Source: Flavonifractor sp. AGMB03687 (GTDB lineage: Bacteria > Bacillota > Clostridia > Oscillospirales > Oscillospiraceae). From it: 64,000 nucleotides of DNA. The translations under genes and the position numbers were made by a program. The stretch lies in the NCBI RefSeq assembly GCF_017811815.1, contig NZ_JADKZI010000002.1, forward strand, positions 434,001-498,000, in the 5' to 3' direction. The notes under the pieces were generated by a model. It was given only the letters and a program-made list of their open reading frames with translations. It was not told the origin of the DNA and did no database searches. Positions 1 through 8,302 of the stretch are shown here, one piece after another. Numbering within the stretch: position 1 is the first letter of the stretch; each line of letters starts with the position of its first letter.

Positions 1-6
1 AAGCCC

Positions 7-804
7 TCACAGGTAGGAAAACACCTCTTTATGGGTCTGGGTGGTGAGCACCTCCACCTTGGGGAAGCCGTCGGCCAGCCACTTGACCAGCACAGGCACC
101 ACCACCTGCTCGGTGGGATAGTGGCCGGCGTCGATGAGGTTGACCCCCATGGCCTTGGCGTCCAGGAAGCCGTTGTACTTCACGTCGGCGGTGACGAAGG
201 TGTCGCAGCCCAGGGCCAGGGCGTCCTTCAGCATGTCGGCGCAGGCGCCGCCGCCCACGGCCACCCGGCGCACCGGGCGACGGGCGTCCACGAAGCGCAC
301 GCCGTTGGCGCCCAGAGCCTCCTTGACGAAGGCGGCGAAGGCGGGGGCGTACATGGGCACACCGGCGGTGTTGCCCACCCGGCCGATGCCGTAGGGACGG
401 CCGGCCTGATCCACGCCGTCCTGCTTCAGGCACTCCACGTTGGTCAGGTCCAGCTTGCGGGCCAGCACGTCATTCACGCCCCCCCACACGGCGTCCAGGT
501 TGGTGTGGGCGCAGATGGCGGCGATGTTGTGCTCTACCAGGGAGAGCAGGATGCGGCCGTCGGGGGTGGCGTCGGTCACCGACTTGGCGGGGTGGAAAAT
601 CACCGGATGGTGGGACACGATGAGCTGGCACCCCAGCTGGGCGGCCTCGGCCACCACCTCCTCGGTGATGTCCAGGCTCACCAGAACCTTATCCACCTGC
701 CGGTCGCCCCGGCCTACCAGGAAGCCCGCGTTGTCAAAGTCCATCTGGAGGGAAAAGGGAGCCAGTGAGTCCAGATGCTGATAGATTTCTCTTACCGTTG
801 CCAT
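7..804 (-). CDS. Nif3-like dinuclear metal centre hexameric protein
   Basis: About 265 residues, the short Nif3/YqfO form without the inserted PII-like domain. The motif IVSHHPVIF near residue 65 and the C-terminal DAGHYPTEQ segment carry the His/Asp/Glu ligands of the two-metal site known in this family. Some members are annotated as GTP cyclohydrolase I type 2 homologues, but the true reaction is unsettled. I chose the ATG at 804 because GAGAGGAG lies 8 nt upstream; a GTG at 813 sits too close to that ribosome site. The start overlaps the end of trmK by 13 nt, a pairing common in Firmicutes, so the two are almost certainly cotranscribed and coupled. Confidence 0.93.
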   Translation of the reverse strand: MATVREIYQHLDSLAPFSLQMDFDNAGFLVGRGDRQVDKVLVSLDITEEVVAEAAQLGCQLIVSHHPVIFHPAKSVTDATPDGRILLSLVEHNIAAICAHTNLDAVWGGVNDVLARKLDLTNVECLKQDGVDQAGRPYGIGRVGNTAGVPMYAPAFAAFVKEALGANGVRFVDARRPVRRVAVGGGACADMLKDALALGCDTFVTADVKYNGFLDAKAMGVNLIDAGHYPTEQVVVPVLVKWLADGFPKVEVLTTQTHKEVFSYL

Positions 805-1505
805 GATAGCCACTCCTCTCGCATGCGTTGCAGGTCGGCATGGACCTGCTCCAGCTCTTCCAGCCGCCCGGCATCGGCGCTCCGGGTGGAGCGGCGCAGC
901 CCCTCCACCGCACGGGCGGTCTGGTCAATGAGCCGATTCAAATATGTTTCCCGCAGGGGGTCGTCCTCCCCCCTGCTCTGCCGCCCCGCCCACAGCTCAC
1001 CGGCGGTAAGCTGGGCCATGGGTCCGGCGGTCACCCGGAAGGTGGTGTAAATGGTATCCCCTTCCCGGGTCAATATTTCCCGGGCAATGGTGTAGCCGTG
1101 GTCCTGGAGCCAGCGCCGCAGCTGGGGCTGGGCGCTCATGGGCTGAAGGAGCAGCAGGCAGTCCTCCCGCCACGTCCAGGGGGCGGCGGACAGGATGGCG
1201 GCGATGGTCTCGCCCCCCATGCCGGCGATGGCGATGGTGTCGGCCTCGCCGGGATTCACCCCCGCCAGACCGTCGCACAGCCGGAAGTCCATCTCCTCGG
1301 TCAGGCCGTATCGCTCCGCCGTGGCCCGGGCCCGGTCCAGAGGCCCCTGCCGCAGGTCGCAGGCCAGTGCCTTTGTGATGATGCCGCGCTGGAGCAGCCA
1401 CACCGGCAGATAGGCGTGGTCGGTGCCGATATCGGCAAATTTGGCCCCCTGGGGCACCAGCTCGGCCACCGAGCGCAGCCGGGGGGTCAGTTCCATGGGA
1501 CGCAT
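792..1505 (-). CDS. trmK: tRNA (adenine(22)-N1)-methyltransferase TrmK
   Basis: About 237 residues. The N-terminal Rossmann fold holds the SAM-binding FADIGTDHAYLP motif and a later IAGMGGE motif, both typical of TrmK (COG2384), which methylates N1 of A22 in tRNA. The C-terminal part is a helical, Arg/Glu-rich coiled region as in the family. The ATG at 1505 is preferred over GTG 1514 because AGGAGGT lies 7 nt ahead of it. Its 3' end overlaps the Nif3 gene, its usual partner. A bidirectional terminator lies directly upstream, so the gene needs its own promoter, which I could not identify. Confidence 0.92.
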   Translation of the reverse strand: MRPMELTPRLRSVAELVPQGAKFADIGTDHAYLPVWLLQRGIITKALACDLRQGPLDRARATAERYGLTEEMDFRLCDGLAGVNPGEADTIAIAGMGGETIAAILSAAPWTWREDCLLLLQPMSAQPQLRRWLQDHGYTIAREILTREGDTIYTTFRVTAGPMAQLTAGELWAGRQSRGEDDPLRETYLNRLIDQTARAVEGLRRSTRSADAGRLEELEQVHADLQRMREEWLSWQR

Positions 1506-1522
1506 CCCAGTCACCTCCTATG

Positions 1523-1553
1523 AAAAAAGGAGCGGTCTGACCGCTCCTTTTTT
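1523..1553 (-). terminator. Rho-independent terminator after the DUF1858 gene
   Basis: A perfect 8-bp stem GGAGCGGT/ACCGCTCC with a 3-nt loop is flanked by six A on one side and six T on the other, so it can work on both strands. It ends transcription of the DUF1858 gene and separates it from trmK. Confidence 0.85.
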
Positions 1554-1560
1554 GCCTTTG

Positions 1561-1767
1561 TTACTGAGCAGCGCCCACGCTGGCGTTGATCTTGGCCAGC
1601 AGCTCGTCCACGTCCACGCCGTGGACCATGCAGGCCTCCTCCACAGTCTCGCCGCGGGAAGAGGGGCAGCCCAGGCAGTGCATGCCGATGGACAGGAAGA
1701 TGGGAGCGGTCTCGGGAGCGATGTCCAGGATATCGCCGATGATGGTATCTTTGGTGATCTGAGCCAT
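1561..1767 (-). CDS. DUF1858 domain-containing protein
   Basis: A 68-residue acidic protein. It matches the DUF1858 (hybrid-cluster-protein-associated redox disulfide) family: short, helical, with a Cys near the middle (GMHCLGCPSS, a CxxC pair) and an N-terminal TKDTIIGDIL segment. The family is thought to handle redox chemistry or metal clusters, but no reaction is established. It has its own SigA-like promoter and its own terminator, so it is a monocistronic unit. Ribosome site GGAGG precedes the ATG. Confidence 0.85.
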   Translation of the reverse strand: MAQITKDTIIGDILDIAPETAPIFLSIGMHCLGCPSSRGETVEEACMVHGVDVDELLAKINASVGAAQ

Positions 1768-1801
1768 AAAGGGAATACCTCCAAATTTCTAGGATATTGG
1801 T

Positions 1802-1830
1802 AGTATATCCGATTTTCTCCCTTTTTGCAA
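1802..1830 (-). promoter_or_regulatory. SigA-type promoter of the DUF1858 gene
   Basis: On the minus strand TTGCAA, 17 nt, TATACT, about 35 nt upstream of the start codon. Confidence 0.65.
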
Positions 1831-1875
1831 GAGAGACTTGCTTTTTGTCCGAAAATTCTGAGGGACTCCCCTACC

Positions 1876-3240
1876 TTATAAAAAGGCCAGGGCCTCCCGG
1901 ATGTTGCGCACCTTGATGAGCTGGAGCCCGTCGGGCACCTCCAGCTTGGCTCCGGTGCGCTGGGGTACCAGGCATTTGGTGAAGCCCAGCCGGTGGACCT
2001 CGCTGAGCCGCTGGCCAAGGGCGTTCACCGACCGCAGCTCGCCGGTGAGGCCCACCTCTCCGATGGCGGCCAGGTCGCCGGGCACCGGTCGGTCCCGGAA
2101 GGAGGAGGCCAGGGCCACCACCATGGCCAGGTCTGCGGCGGGCTCGTCCAGGTTGAGGCCGCCGATGACGTTGATGTAGGCGTCGCAGGAGCTGACCATC
2201 AGCCCGCCCCGCTTCTCCAGCACCGCCAGCAGCAGGTTGGCCCGGTTGAAGTCGAAGCCGTTGCAGGTGCGCCGGGGCACGTTGAAGCTGGTGGGGGCCA
2301 GCAGGGCCTGGACCTCCGCCAGCACCGGCCGCACCCCCTCCATCACGCAGGTGACGCAGGTGCCGGGGGTGTCCTGGGGCCGGCCGGACAGCAGCATCTC
2401 CGAGGGGTTGGGCACCTCGGTGAGGCCGGAGTCGGCCATCTCGAACACGCCGATCTCGTTGGTGGCGCCGAAACGGTTTTTGGCCGCCCGCAGGATGCGG
2501 TAGGAGTTCTGCTGCTCGCCCTCAAAGTAGAGCACGCAGTCCACCATATGCTCCAGCACCTTGGGTCCGGCGATGGAACCTTCCTTGTTCACGTGGCCGA
2601 TGACGAACACCGTCACGCCTCTGCCCTTGGCCAGGTTCATCAGAGCCATGGTGCAGTCCTTCACCTGGCCGATGCTGCCGGGGGCGGCGGACAGCTCCCC
2701 GTTGTACATGGTCTGGATGGAGTCCACGATAAGCACGTCGGGCTGAAGCTGGGTCACCGCCTCGGCCACGTCGTCCATGCTGGTTTCGGCCAGCAGGTAG
2801 AGCTGCTGACCGCTCACCCCCAGCCGCTCGGCCCGCAGCTTGATCTGCCGCTCGGATTCCTCGCCGGAGACATAGAGCACCTTGGCAAACCGGCATAGAT
2901 TCTGGCAGATCTGGAGCATGAGGGTGGACTTGCCGATGCCCGGCGCGCCGCCCACCAGCACCAGGGAGCCCTGGACGGCGCCGCCCCCCAGCACCCGGTC
3001 CAGCTCGTTCATGCCGGTCTGGAACCGCAGCTCCCGGGTGGTCTCCACCTCGTCCATCAGCCGCGGCTTGGACCGCCCCTGCCGCTCCACCGCCGTGGCG
3101 GCGGCTACGGAGCTCTTCCGCTTGGTCTCGGCGGGCTGCTCCACGATGGTGTTCCACGCCTTGCAGGCGGGGCACTGGCCCGCCCACTTGGGCAGCTCGT
3201 TGCCGCATTCGGTACAGTAAAACATGGTCTTGGCTTTCAT
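1876..3240 (-). CDS. radA: DNA repair protein RadA (Sms)
   Basis: 454 residues, full length. The N-terminal zinc finger has Cys 9, 12, 23 and 26; Walker A (GGAPGIGKST) is at 97-106; the RadA-specific KNRFG motif lies in the middle; and the C-terminal half is the Lon-protease-like domain (EVGLTGELRSV region). RadA is a RecA-family helicase that promotes branch migration in recombinational repair. In Bacillus radA lies in the clpC operon; here it stands between the amidase gene and DUF1858. The ATG follows no strong ribosome site; an internal ATG (MFYC) is an alternative. Confidence 0.97.
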   Translation of the reverse strand: MKAKTMFYCTECGNELPKWAGQCPACKAWNTIVEQPAETKRKSSVAAATAVERQGRSKPRLMDEVETTRELRFQTGMNELDRVLGGGAVQGSLVLVGGAPGIGKSTLMLQICQNLCRFAKVLYVSGEESERQIKLRAERLGVSGQQLYLLAETSMDDVAEAVTQLQPDVLIVDSIQTMYNGELSAAPGSIGQVKDCTMALMNLAKGRGVTVFVIGHVNKEGSIAGPKVLEHMVDCVLYFEGEQQNSYRILRAAKNRFGATNEIGVFEMADSGLTEVPNPSEMLLSGRPQDTPGTCVTCVMEGVRPVLAEVQALLAPTSFNVPRRTCNGFDFNRANLLLAVLEKRGGLMVSSCDAYINVIGGLNLDEPAADLAMVVALASSFRDRPVPGDLAAIGEVGLTGELRSVNALGQRLSEVHRLGFTKCLVPQRTGAKLEVPDGLQLIKVRNIREALAFL

Positions 3241-3280
3241 GGGTGGATGGTCCTCCCCTTCTTTTGTGGTGTGAATCTCC

Positions 3281-3364
3281 GGCGGGCGGTCCGGGAGGCC
3301 CGCCCCTACGGGATCATGTTTGGTATAGGCCTGTAGGGGGCGGCGTCCCCGACGCCCCGACCCT
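3281..3364. repeat. Pair of inverted REP-like palindromes
   Basis: Two GC-rich units of about 30 bp (3281-3312 and 3332-3364) face each other across about 20 bp in the gap between the amidase gene and radA. Reverse-complementing the second gives 21 matches in 27 with the first. Each unit folds by itself (GCGGGC/GCCCGC in one, GGGGCG/CGCCCC in the other), so the stem changes look compensatory. This resembles BIME-like arrangements of dispersed palindromes. It may also serve as a transcript end for the amidase gene. Confidence 0.5.
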
Positions 3365-4070
3365 AGGTTGTGAAATTCGCTTCATATTGAAGCCATGCCC
3401 CGGTGAGGGCGGCGGCCAGCTGGAGCTGATAGCCCTCCGAGCGCAGCTTCCCCTCCTCCTCCGGGTTGGACAGAAAGCCGCACTCCACCAGAATGGCGGG
3501 GCGGGTAATGTGGTTCATGAGATACACCGTGTCCGGGATGGGCTTGGCCTGGCGTTCATTGGCGGGGTCTACCGCCTGCCGCAGCACCTCCTGGGTGTGG
3601 ACGGCAAATTCCTGGCTCCCCTCCGTGGGGGCGTAAAACACCTGGGCCCCGTGGTACTTGGCACTGGTAAACATGTTCTGATGGATGCTCAGCAGCACCC
3701 CGTGTTCCGTCTCCTCCACTGTCGCCACCCGGTTTTTCAGGTCGGAGGCCTTCTTCTCTCTCAAGGTATTCGCTGACGGGTCGTGGAGAGATACATCCTC
3801 CTGCCGCAGCACCACCGGCGCTTGGCCGCACAGCCCCAGCAGCAGGTCCAGCCTCTGGACGATGGCCAGATTGATCTGGCTCTCGGGCACGCCGCTTAAA
3901 GACACTGCGCCCCCGTCCTCCCCGCCGTGGCCCGCGTCCAGCACCAGAACGGGCCGCCCGCTGTCCGCGGGGCCCACCGTCTGGATTGCCCCGCTCGGCC
4001 AGAACACCAGATAACCGGCGGTGGCCAGAGCCAGCACCCACAGCAGGGCCCACTGTCCCACTCGCTTCAT
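3363..4070 (-). CDS. N-acetylmuramoyl-L-alanine amidase (Amidase_3, CwlD-like)
   Basis: 235 residues with an N-terminal membrane anchor or signal sequence (residues 5-25) followed by one Amidase_3 domain. The zinc and catalytic motifs are all present: DAGHGGEDGG near residue 47, the Glu in PESQINLA, SIHQNMF near 130 and LVECGFLSN near 195. The enzyme cleaves the amide bond between muramic acid and L-alanine in peptidoglycan outside the membrane. The size and lack of other domains match CwlD, which makes the muramic-delta-lactam of spore cortex, but a vegetative role is not excluded. It is monocistronic with a SigA-like promoter. Confidence 0.9.
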   Translation of the reverse strand: MKRVGQWALLWVLALATAGYLVFWPSGAIQTVGPADSGRPVLVLDAGHGGEDGGAVSLSGVPESQINLAIVQRLDLLLGLCGQAPVVLRQEDVSLHDPSANTLREKKASDLKNRVATVEETEHGVLLSIHQNMFTSAKYHGAQVFYAPTEGSQEFAVHTQEVLRQAVDPANERQAKPIPDTVYLMNHITRPAILVECGFLSNPEEEGKLRSEGYQLQLAAALTGAWLQYEANFTT

Positions 4071-4138
4071 ACCGCTCCCCCCTTTGATAAAGGAAGGATA
4101 TGCGGCGGCGGAGATGATTAGACGGATAGACAGCCCCT

Positions 4139-4167
4139 ATTGTACCACGCCCGCCCCTGCTTGTCCA
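4139..4167 (-). promoter_or_regulatory. SigA-type promoter of the amidase gene
   Basis: On the minus strand TGGACA, 17 nt, TACAAT, about 70 nt upstream of the amidase start. Confidence 0.55.
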
Positions 4168-4232
4168 AATTTCTGTTGCCTTTTTGCCGCTCAGGGGCTA
4201 AGATGGAAGCAGCAACCATGGAGGTGAGCCCA

Positions 4233-4685
4233 ATGGTCATTGATAAGATGAAAAACGCTTCTCTGTATTACGGTCTGGGCCAGCGGTTCCAGCAAGCTCT
4301 GGAGTGGCTGGCGAACGTGGACCCGGACAGCCTGACTCCCGGTCAGCGGGTGGACATCGACGGCGACAACGTGTACGCCACCCGGTTCGACGTGGATACC
4401 AAGGCCCCCGCCGACTGCAAGCTGGAGTGCCACCGGGACTACGCCGACATCCAGTACGTGGTGTCCGGCACCGAGGGTGTGGGCTATTCCCTGCCCGACG
4501 CTCCCCTGACCCAGCTCAGTGAGTATACCCCCGATATCCAGTTTTTTACCACCGACTGGGATACCATCACCGTCCGGCCCGGCACCTTCTACATCGTCTG
4601 GCCCCAGGACCTCCACGCCCCCCGTGTGGCGCTGGAATCCCCTGTGCCCGTGAAGGTCATCGTGGCAAAAGTGAAGCTCTCCTGA
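4233..4685 (+). CDS. YhcH/YjgK/YiaL family protein
   Basis: 150 residues from ATG 4233, chosen because GGAGGTGAG lies 4-5 nt upstream; a longer frame from 4140 has no ribosome site and unrelated sequence. The protein is a single cupin-like domain of the DUF386 family (E. coli YhcH, YiaL, EbgC). The metal-site residues are recognisable: ECHRDYADIQYVVSG, with the conserved His, Asp and Gln, and WPQDLHAP near the end. Family members are linked to sugar acid or sialic acid metabolism as anomerase-like enzymes; no sugar genes are nearby, so the substrate is unknown. It is a single-gene unit with a terminator. Confidence 0.9.
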   Translation: MVIDKMKNASLYYGLGQRFQQALEWLANVDPDSLTPGQRVDIDGDNVYATRFDVDTKAPADCKLECHRDYADIQYVVSGTEGVGYSLPDAPLTQLSEYTPDIQFFTTDWDTITVRPGTFYIVWPQDLHAPRVALESPVPVKVIVAKVKLS

Positions 4686-4690
4686 CCGGC

Positions 4691-4725
4691 AAAAAAACGG
4701 CCGTCCCCAACAGGGCGGTCGTTTT
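4691..4725 (+). terminator. Terminator after the YhcH gene
   Basis: Imperfect stem ACGGCCGTCC/GGGCGGTCGT followed by TTTTG. Confidence 0.7.
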
Positions 4726-4739
4726 GTTGTATTTTGCCA

Positions 4740-4801
4740 TGAAAAAATATTCACATTTTAGTGAAAAAATATTCGCTTTATGCAGACCGTTGTGCTATAC
4801 T
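4740..4801 (+). promoter_or_regulatory. Promoter region with twin direct repeats
   Basis: TGAAAAAATATTC occurs twice, at 4740-4752 and 4762-4774, with a period of 22 nt (two helical turns). Immediately downstream is an extended -10 (TGC then TATACT, 4796-4801) lacking a good -35. The layout suggests an activator or repressor site for the SLH peptidase gene that follows. Confidence 0.5.
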
Positions 4802-4843
4802 CAGATTCGCGCCTGAGATCCATACGGCAAATCTGCAAAAGGG

Positions 4844-7063
4844 ATGAAGCAAATGAAACAGAAATGGTACAAACAGCTTGGAGCGGTGGTTCTGGCCGGT
4901 TCCATGGTAATTGGCAGCGGTGTCAGCGCCAGTGCGTGCTGCGGCCTGTATGTGGGCAGCCAGGAATCCGTCAATGGTTCTACTTATGTGGGCCGCTCGG
5001 AAGACATCGGCAAGCTGTACGACAAGGTATTTGAGGTGCGCCCGGCGGCTGATCACGCCCAGGGCGAGATGTATGAAGATACATACGGCTTCTCCATGCC
5101 CTACCCCGCCCACACCTATCGCTACACCGTGCTGCGGGACTCCATCGAGCAGGGTGAGTCCGTGGTGGACGAGAGCGGCAACCTGGTGCGGGAGGCCTAC
5201 GGCGAGGTTGGCATGAACGAGAACGGCGTGTCCGTCAGCGCCACCGTGTCCACCGCCAACAACGAGAACGTGCAGGCCGCCGATCCCCTGGTGGATACCG
5301 GCATCTGCGAGATCTCCCTCACCTCCGTGATCCTGATGTCCGCGGAGTCCGCTCGGGACGGCGTGGAGAAGCTGGCCGCCATCATCGACACCTACGGCTC
5401 CGGCGAGTGCAACTCCTTCACCATCAGCGACGCCAACGAGGTGTGGGACTTTGAGACCCTGTCCGGCCACCAGTATGTGGCGGTGAAGATGCCCGACGAC
5501 AAGGTGTCCGTCAACCCCAACATGGTAGTGATGAATGAGATCGACGTGTCCGACACCGAGAACGTCATCGCCTCCGACGGTCTGATCTCCCTCCCCCTGG
5601 AGAACGGCTTCCTGGTGTCCTCCCAGCAGGGCAAGGTGGCCGATGACCAGATCACCAAGGTGGACATCCAGAAGACCTACGGCTCCACCGACTTCGGCAA
5701 CGGCCAGTACTTCCGCTACTGGCAGGGCGTCAACTACCTGAACGAGGAGCTGTCCGAGAGCGTCTCCGTGGAGCGGGACGGCGAGGCCGCCCCCGAGGGT
5801 CCCTTCAACATGCTCTTTGATGCCGACCACCAGCTGACCACCTACGAGGTGCTCCGTCTGCTGGCCTGCCGGGGCGAGGGCACCGAGTACGCCGCCGACA
5901 ACAACCCGGAGAACAACCCCAACGGCACCGCCATCGGCAACGAGCGGCAGGCCGAGTGCCACGTGTTTGAGATCCGCAGCGACATGCCCGAGGAGCTGGC
6001 TACCATTCAGTGGCAGACCATGTCCCGGGCGGAGTTCTCCGTCTACCTCCCCTACTACAGCAACCTGCTGACCGATACCTCCGACATCTTCCAGACCGAG
6101 TACAGCCCCAGCATCAAGAACATTGAGGAAGTACTGGACGACGAGGATTTCCCCGCCGAGACCTCCGCTTACTGGGTCTTTACCGCCATCAACGACCTGT
6201 GCGACAACGACCGGGAGCGCTATGGCGCCAATGTGAAGCTCTACTGGGAGAACTACCAGAAGGCCCTCATCGAGCAGCAGGAAGCAGTGGATGAGGCCAT
6301 GAAGGTCATCTGCGCCGAGAAGCCCGAGCAGGCCGAGCAGGTGGCCACCGCCCTGGCCAAGGCGGTCTCCGAGGAGGCCTTTGAGAATGCCAAGAGCATC
6401 CTCACCGAGCTGTGGGCCTTTGTCAAGGCCGACCAGGCCGGCGAGCTGGCCGAGGACGCCGTGTTCACCCCCTCCGTCCTCACTGAGAACAAGATGCCCA
6501 CCTACTCCATCGACATGGCTTACACCTTTGACGATGTGGCTTCCGATGCCTGGTATGCCGATGCGGTCCACTATGTGGCGGAAAACGGCATCATGAACGG
6601 TGCCGGTGACGGCACCTTCGCCCCCTACACCATTATGAACCGGGCCATGCTGGTGCAGGTGCTCTACGCCCTGGAGGGCAAGCCCGCCGTGTCCGGCAGC
6701 AGCTTTGCCGATGTGGCTTCCGACGCCTGGTATGCCGACGCCGTGGCCTGGGCCGCCCAGACCGGCATCGTCACCGGCCTGTCCGACACCACCTTCGGCC
6801 CCGATCAGGTTCTGACCCGGGAGCAGCTGGCTACCATCCTCTACCGCTACGCCGCCTACAAGGGCTATGACGTCACCGCCTCCGGCGATCTGGACGGCTA
6901 CACCGACGCCGCTGAGATCGGCGCTTACGCCCTGGACGCTATGCAGTGGGCCACCGGCTCCAGCCTGATCTCCGGCAGCAACGGCGCTCTGGCTCCCCAG
7001 AGCAGCGCCACCCGCGCCGAAGCGGCCACCATTCTGATGCGCTTCCTGGAGAGCGTAGACTAA
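4844..7063 (+). CDS. C69 (U34) family dipeptidase with SLH cell-wall anchor
   Basis: 739 residues. A signal peptide (about 1-31) ends in SASA, and cleavage would expose Cys 32/33, the N-terminal nucleophile expected for Ntn-hydrolases of peptidase family C69. The following YVGRSEDIGK and NENGVSVSAT segments match the family. The last 190 residues hold three SLH domains; two begin with the near-identical FDDVASDAWYADAV and FADVASDAWYADAV, and the third is degenerate. SLH domains bind pyruvylated secondary wall polymer, so this is a surface-held peptidase that probably trims dipeptides. It is monocistronic, with a terminator shared with cotJC. The start could also be the ATG at 4853. Confidence 0.92.
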   Translation: MKQMKQKWYKQLGAVVLAGSMVIGSGVSASACCGLYVGSQESVNGSTYVGRSEDIGKLYDKVFEVRPAADHAQGEMYEDTYGFSMPYPAHTYRYTVLRDSIEQGESVVDESGNLVREAYGEVGMNENGVSVSATVSTANNENVQAADPLVDTGICEISLTSVILMSAESARDGVEKLAAIIDTYGSGECNSFTISDANEVWDFETLSGHQYVAVKMPDDKVSVNPNMVVMNEIDVSDTENVIASDGLISLPLENGFLVSSQQGKVADDQITKVDIQKTYGSTDFGNGQYFRYWQGVNYLNEELSESVSVERDGEAAPEGPFNMLFDADHQLTTYEVLRLLACRGEGTEYAADNNPENNPNGTAIGNERQAECHVFEIRSDMPEELATIQWQTMSRAEFSVYLPYYSNLLTDTSDIFQTEYSPSIKNIEEVLDDEDFPAETSAYWVFTAINDLCDNDRERYGANVKLYWENYQKALIEQQEAVDEAMKVICAEKPEQAEQVATALAKAVSEEAFENAKSILTELWAFVKADQAGELAEDAVFTPSVLTENKMPTYSIDMAYTFDDVASDAWYADAVHYVAENGIMNGAGDGTFAPYTIMNRAMLVQVLYALEGKPAVSGSSFADVASDAWYADAVAWAAQTGIVTGLSDTTFGPDQVLTREQLATILYRYAAYKGYDVTASGDLDGYTDAAEIGAYALDAMQWATGSSLISGSNGALAPQSSATRAEAATILMRFLESVD

Positions 7064-7071
7064 GCCTATCA

Positions 7072-7103
7072 AAAGAGGCCGACCCATCCGGGCCGGCCTC
7101 TTT
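7072..7103. terminator. Bidirectional terminator between SLH peptidase and cotJC
   Basis: 10-bp stem AAAGAGGCCG/CGGCCTCTTT with a 12-nt loop lies between two convergent genes and serves both. Confidence 0.85.
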
Positions 7104-7108
7104 CTGTT

Positions 7109-7714
7109 TTATTTCTTGGCGGAATCGAAGGCGGGGTTGGTGAAGTAGACATTCTTCTGGTCCATCTTCTCCTTGGCCAGGCGCACCGCCTCGCCGAAGC
7201 GCTGGAAGTGGACGATCTCCCGCTCCCGCAGGAAGCGGATCACGTCGCTGACGTCGGGGTCGTCGCTGAGGCGCAGGATGTTGTCGTAGGTGACCCGGGC
7301 CTTCTGCTCGGCGGCCATATCCTCGGTGAGGTCGCAGATCACGTCCCCCTTGACGCCGATGCCGGCGGCGTTCCAGGGGGCGCCGGAGGCGGCGGTGGGA
7401 TAGACGCCGGTGGTGTGGTCCACAAAGTAGGGGGCGAAGCCGCCCTCCCGCAGCTGCTCCTGGGTCAGACCCCGGGTGAGCTGATGGACGATGGCACCGA
7501 TCATCTCCAGGTGGCCCAGCTCCTCGGTACCGATATCGGTGAGCAGGCCCTTGAGCTCGGGATAGGGCATGGCATACCGCTGGGACAGGTAGCGCAGGGA
7601 GGCGCCCAGCTCGCCGTCGGGACCGCCGTACTGGCTGATGACCCAGGCGGCCAGCTTGGGGTTGGGGGTCTTGATGCGCACCGGATATTGCAGCTTCTTC
7701 TCGTACTGGAACAT
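7109..7714 (-). CDS. cotJC: Manganese catalase-type spore coat protein CotJC
   Basis: 201 residues, a full-length CotJC. The ferritin-like fold of the Mn-catalase family is seen, with metal-ligand Glu/His in IGTEELGHLEMIGAIVH and later helices. CotJC is a coat or inner-coat protein made in the mother cell and may remove peroxide. The start codon directly abuts the stop of the CotJA-CotJB fusion gene (shared base 7714), so translation is coupled. A SigE or SigK promoter would be expected upstream of the operon; I could not place it with confidence. Confidence 0.95.
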   Translation of the reverse strand: MFQYEKKLQYPVRIKTPNPKLAAWVISQYGGPDGELGASLRYLSQRYAMPYPELKGLLTDIGTEELGHLEMIGAIVHQLTRGLTQEQLREGGFAPYFVDHTTGVYPTAASGAPWNAAGIGVKGDVICDLTEDMAAEQKARVTYDNILRLSDDPDVSDVIRFLREREIVHFQRFGEAVRLAKEKMDQKNVYFTNPAFDSAKK

Positions 7715-8184
7715 TACTTGGTCCCTCCTTCCGCGGTCATGTGCCAGGGCCAGTCGCCCTCCAGCCAGGCCGACCAGCTCTCCGCGTTGGCAGTAGCGCT
7801 CTGGGTCAGGGGGCCGTGGGCGGCCTCATACCGCTTGCGGGCCTCGGCCTCCATGGCGCTGTACTGCTGGAAGAGCTGAAAGGCCTCGCTGTCGTCCTGG
7901 TGGGTGTCCAGGTAGAGGCCCAGCTCCAGCAGCATAAACTCCAGGGCCTGGAGCTCCGCCAGCTGGGTGCCCAGCATCTTGACCGCCTCCTCCTTGATGT
8001 GGAAGGGCAGGTTCAGGCCGGGGAACAGGGTGCCGTTGGCCAGGGCCTCCTGCTGGGAGTAGCGCTTGGGATTCTTCTGCTGAAACGGCACGTAGGGTAC
8101 GGCCAGGGGCGCGCATTCAGGGAGCGTGCCGCAGCTGTCGGCGCAGGTGCCGGGATTGTTCTGATGGTTGTTCTCGGGATACAA
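7714..8184 (-). CDS. CotJA-CotJB fusion spore coat protein
   Basis: 156 residues. Residues about 27-62 match CotJA (LAVPYVPFQ, then the EALANGTLFPGLNLPF signature). Residues about 68-150 match CotJB (ELQALEFMLLELGLYLDTH, an acidic helical stretch and the final WPWHM). In Bacillus these are two proteins encoded by adjacent genes; here one frame covers both with no stop or second start between them. The N-terminal leader has two Cys. The start is a TTG with GGAGGAGGG 7 nt upstream. It sits directly upstream of cotJC as in the classical cotJABC operon. Confidence 0.85.
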   Translation of the reverse strand: MYPENNHQNNPGTCADSCGTLPECAPLAVPYVPFQQKNPKRYSQQEALANGTLFPGLNLPFHIKEEAVKMLGTQLAELQALEFMLLELGLYLDTHQDDSEAFQLFQQYSAMEAEARKRYEAAHGPLTQSATANAESWSAWLEGDWPWHMTAEGGTK

Positions 8185-8267
8185 GGGGTGTCCCTCCTCC
8201 TATGGAATGGGACGGGACGGGAGCCCCGTCCAGACCATCCTATGCGCCCCATCTCCCCCATGATACA

Positions 8268-8299
8268 AAAGGCCCGGATGGAAAACCATCCGGGCCTTT
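8268..8299. terminator. Terminator after the LRR/SLH gene
   Basis: 14-bp stem AAAGGCCCGGATGG/CCATCCGGGCCTTT with a 4-nt A loop; symmetrical, so it can act on both strands. Confidence 0.85.
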
Positions 8300-8302
8300 C
8301 TC

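Noticed and set aside
1825-1860. Short hairpin GCAAG/CTTGC with T run after the radA region on the plus strand
   Set aside because: Only 5 bp, on the strand with no gene, and it overlaps the -35 of the DUF1858 promoter.
4778-7087. A 769-codon open frame antisense to the SLH dipeptidase
   Set aside because: It is low-complexity Gly/Val/His/Leu, the shadow of GC-rich third positions in the real gene; no ribosome site or family match.
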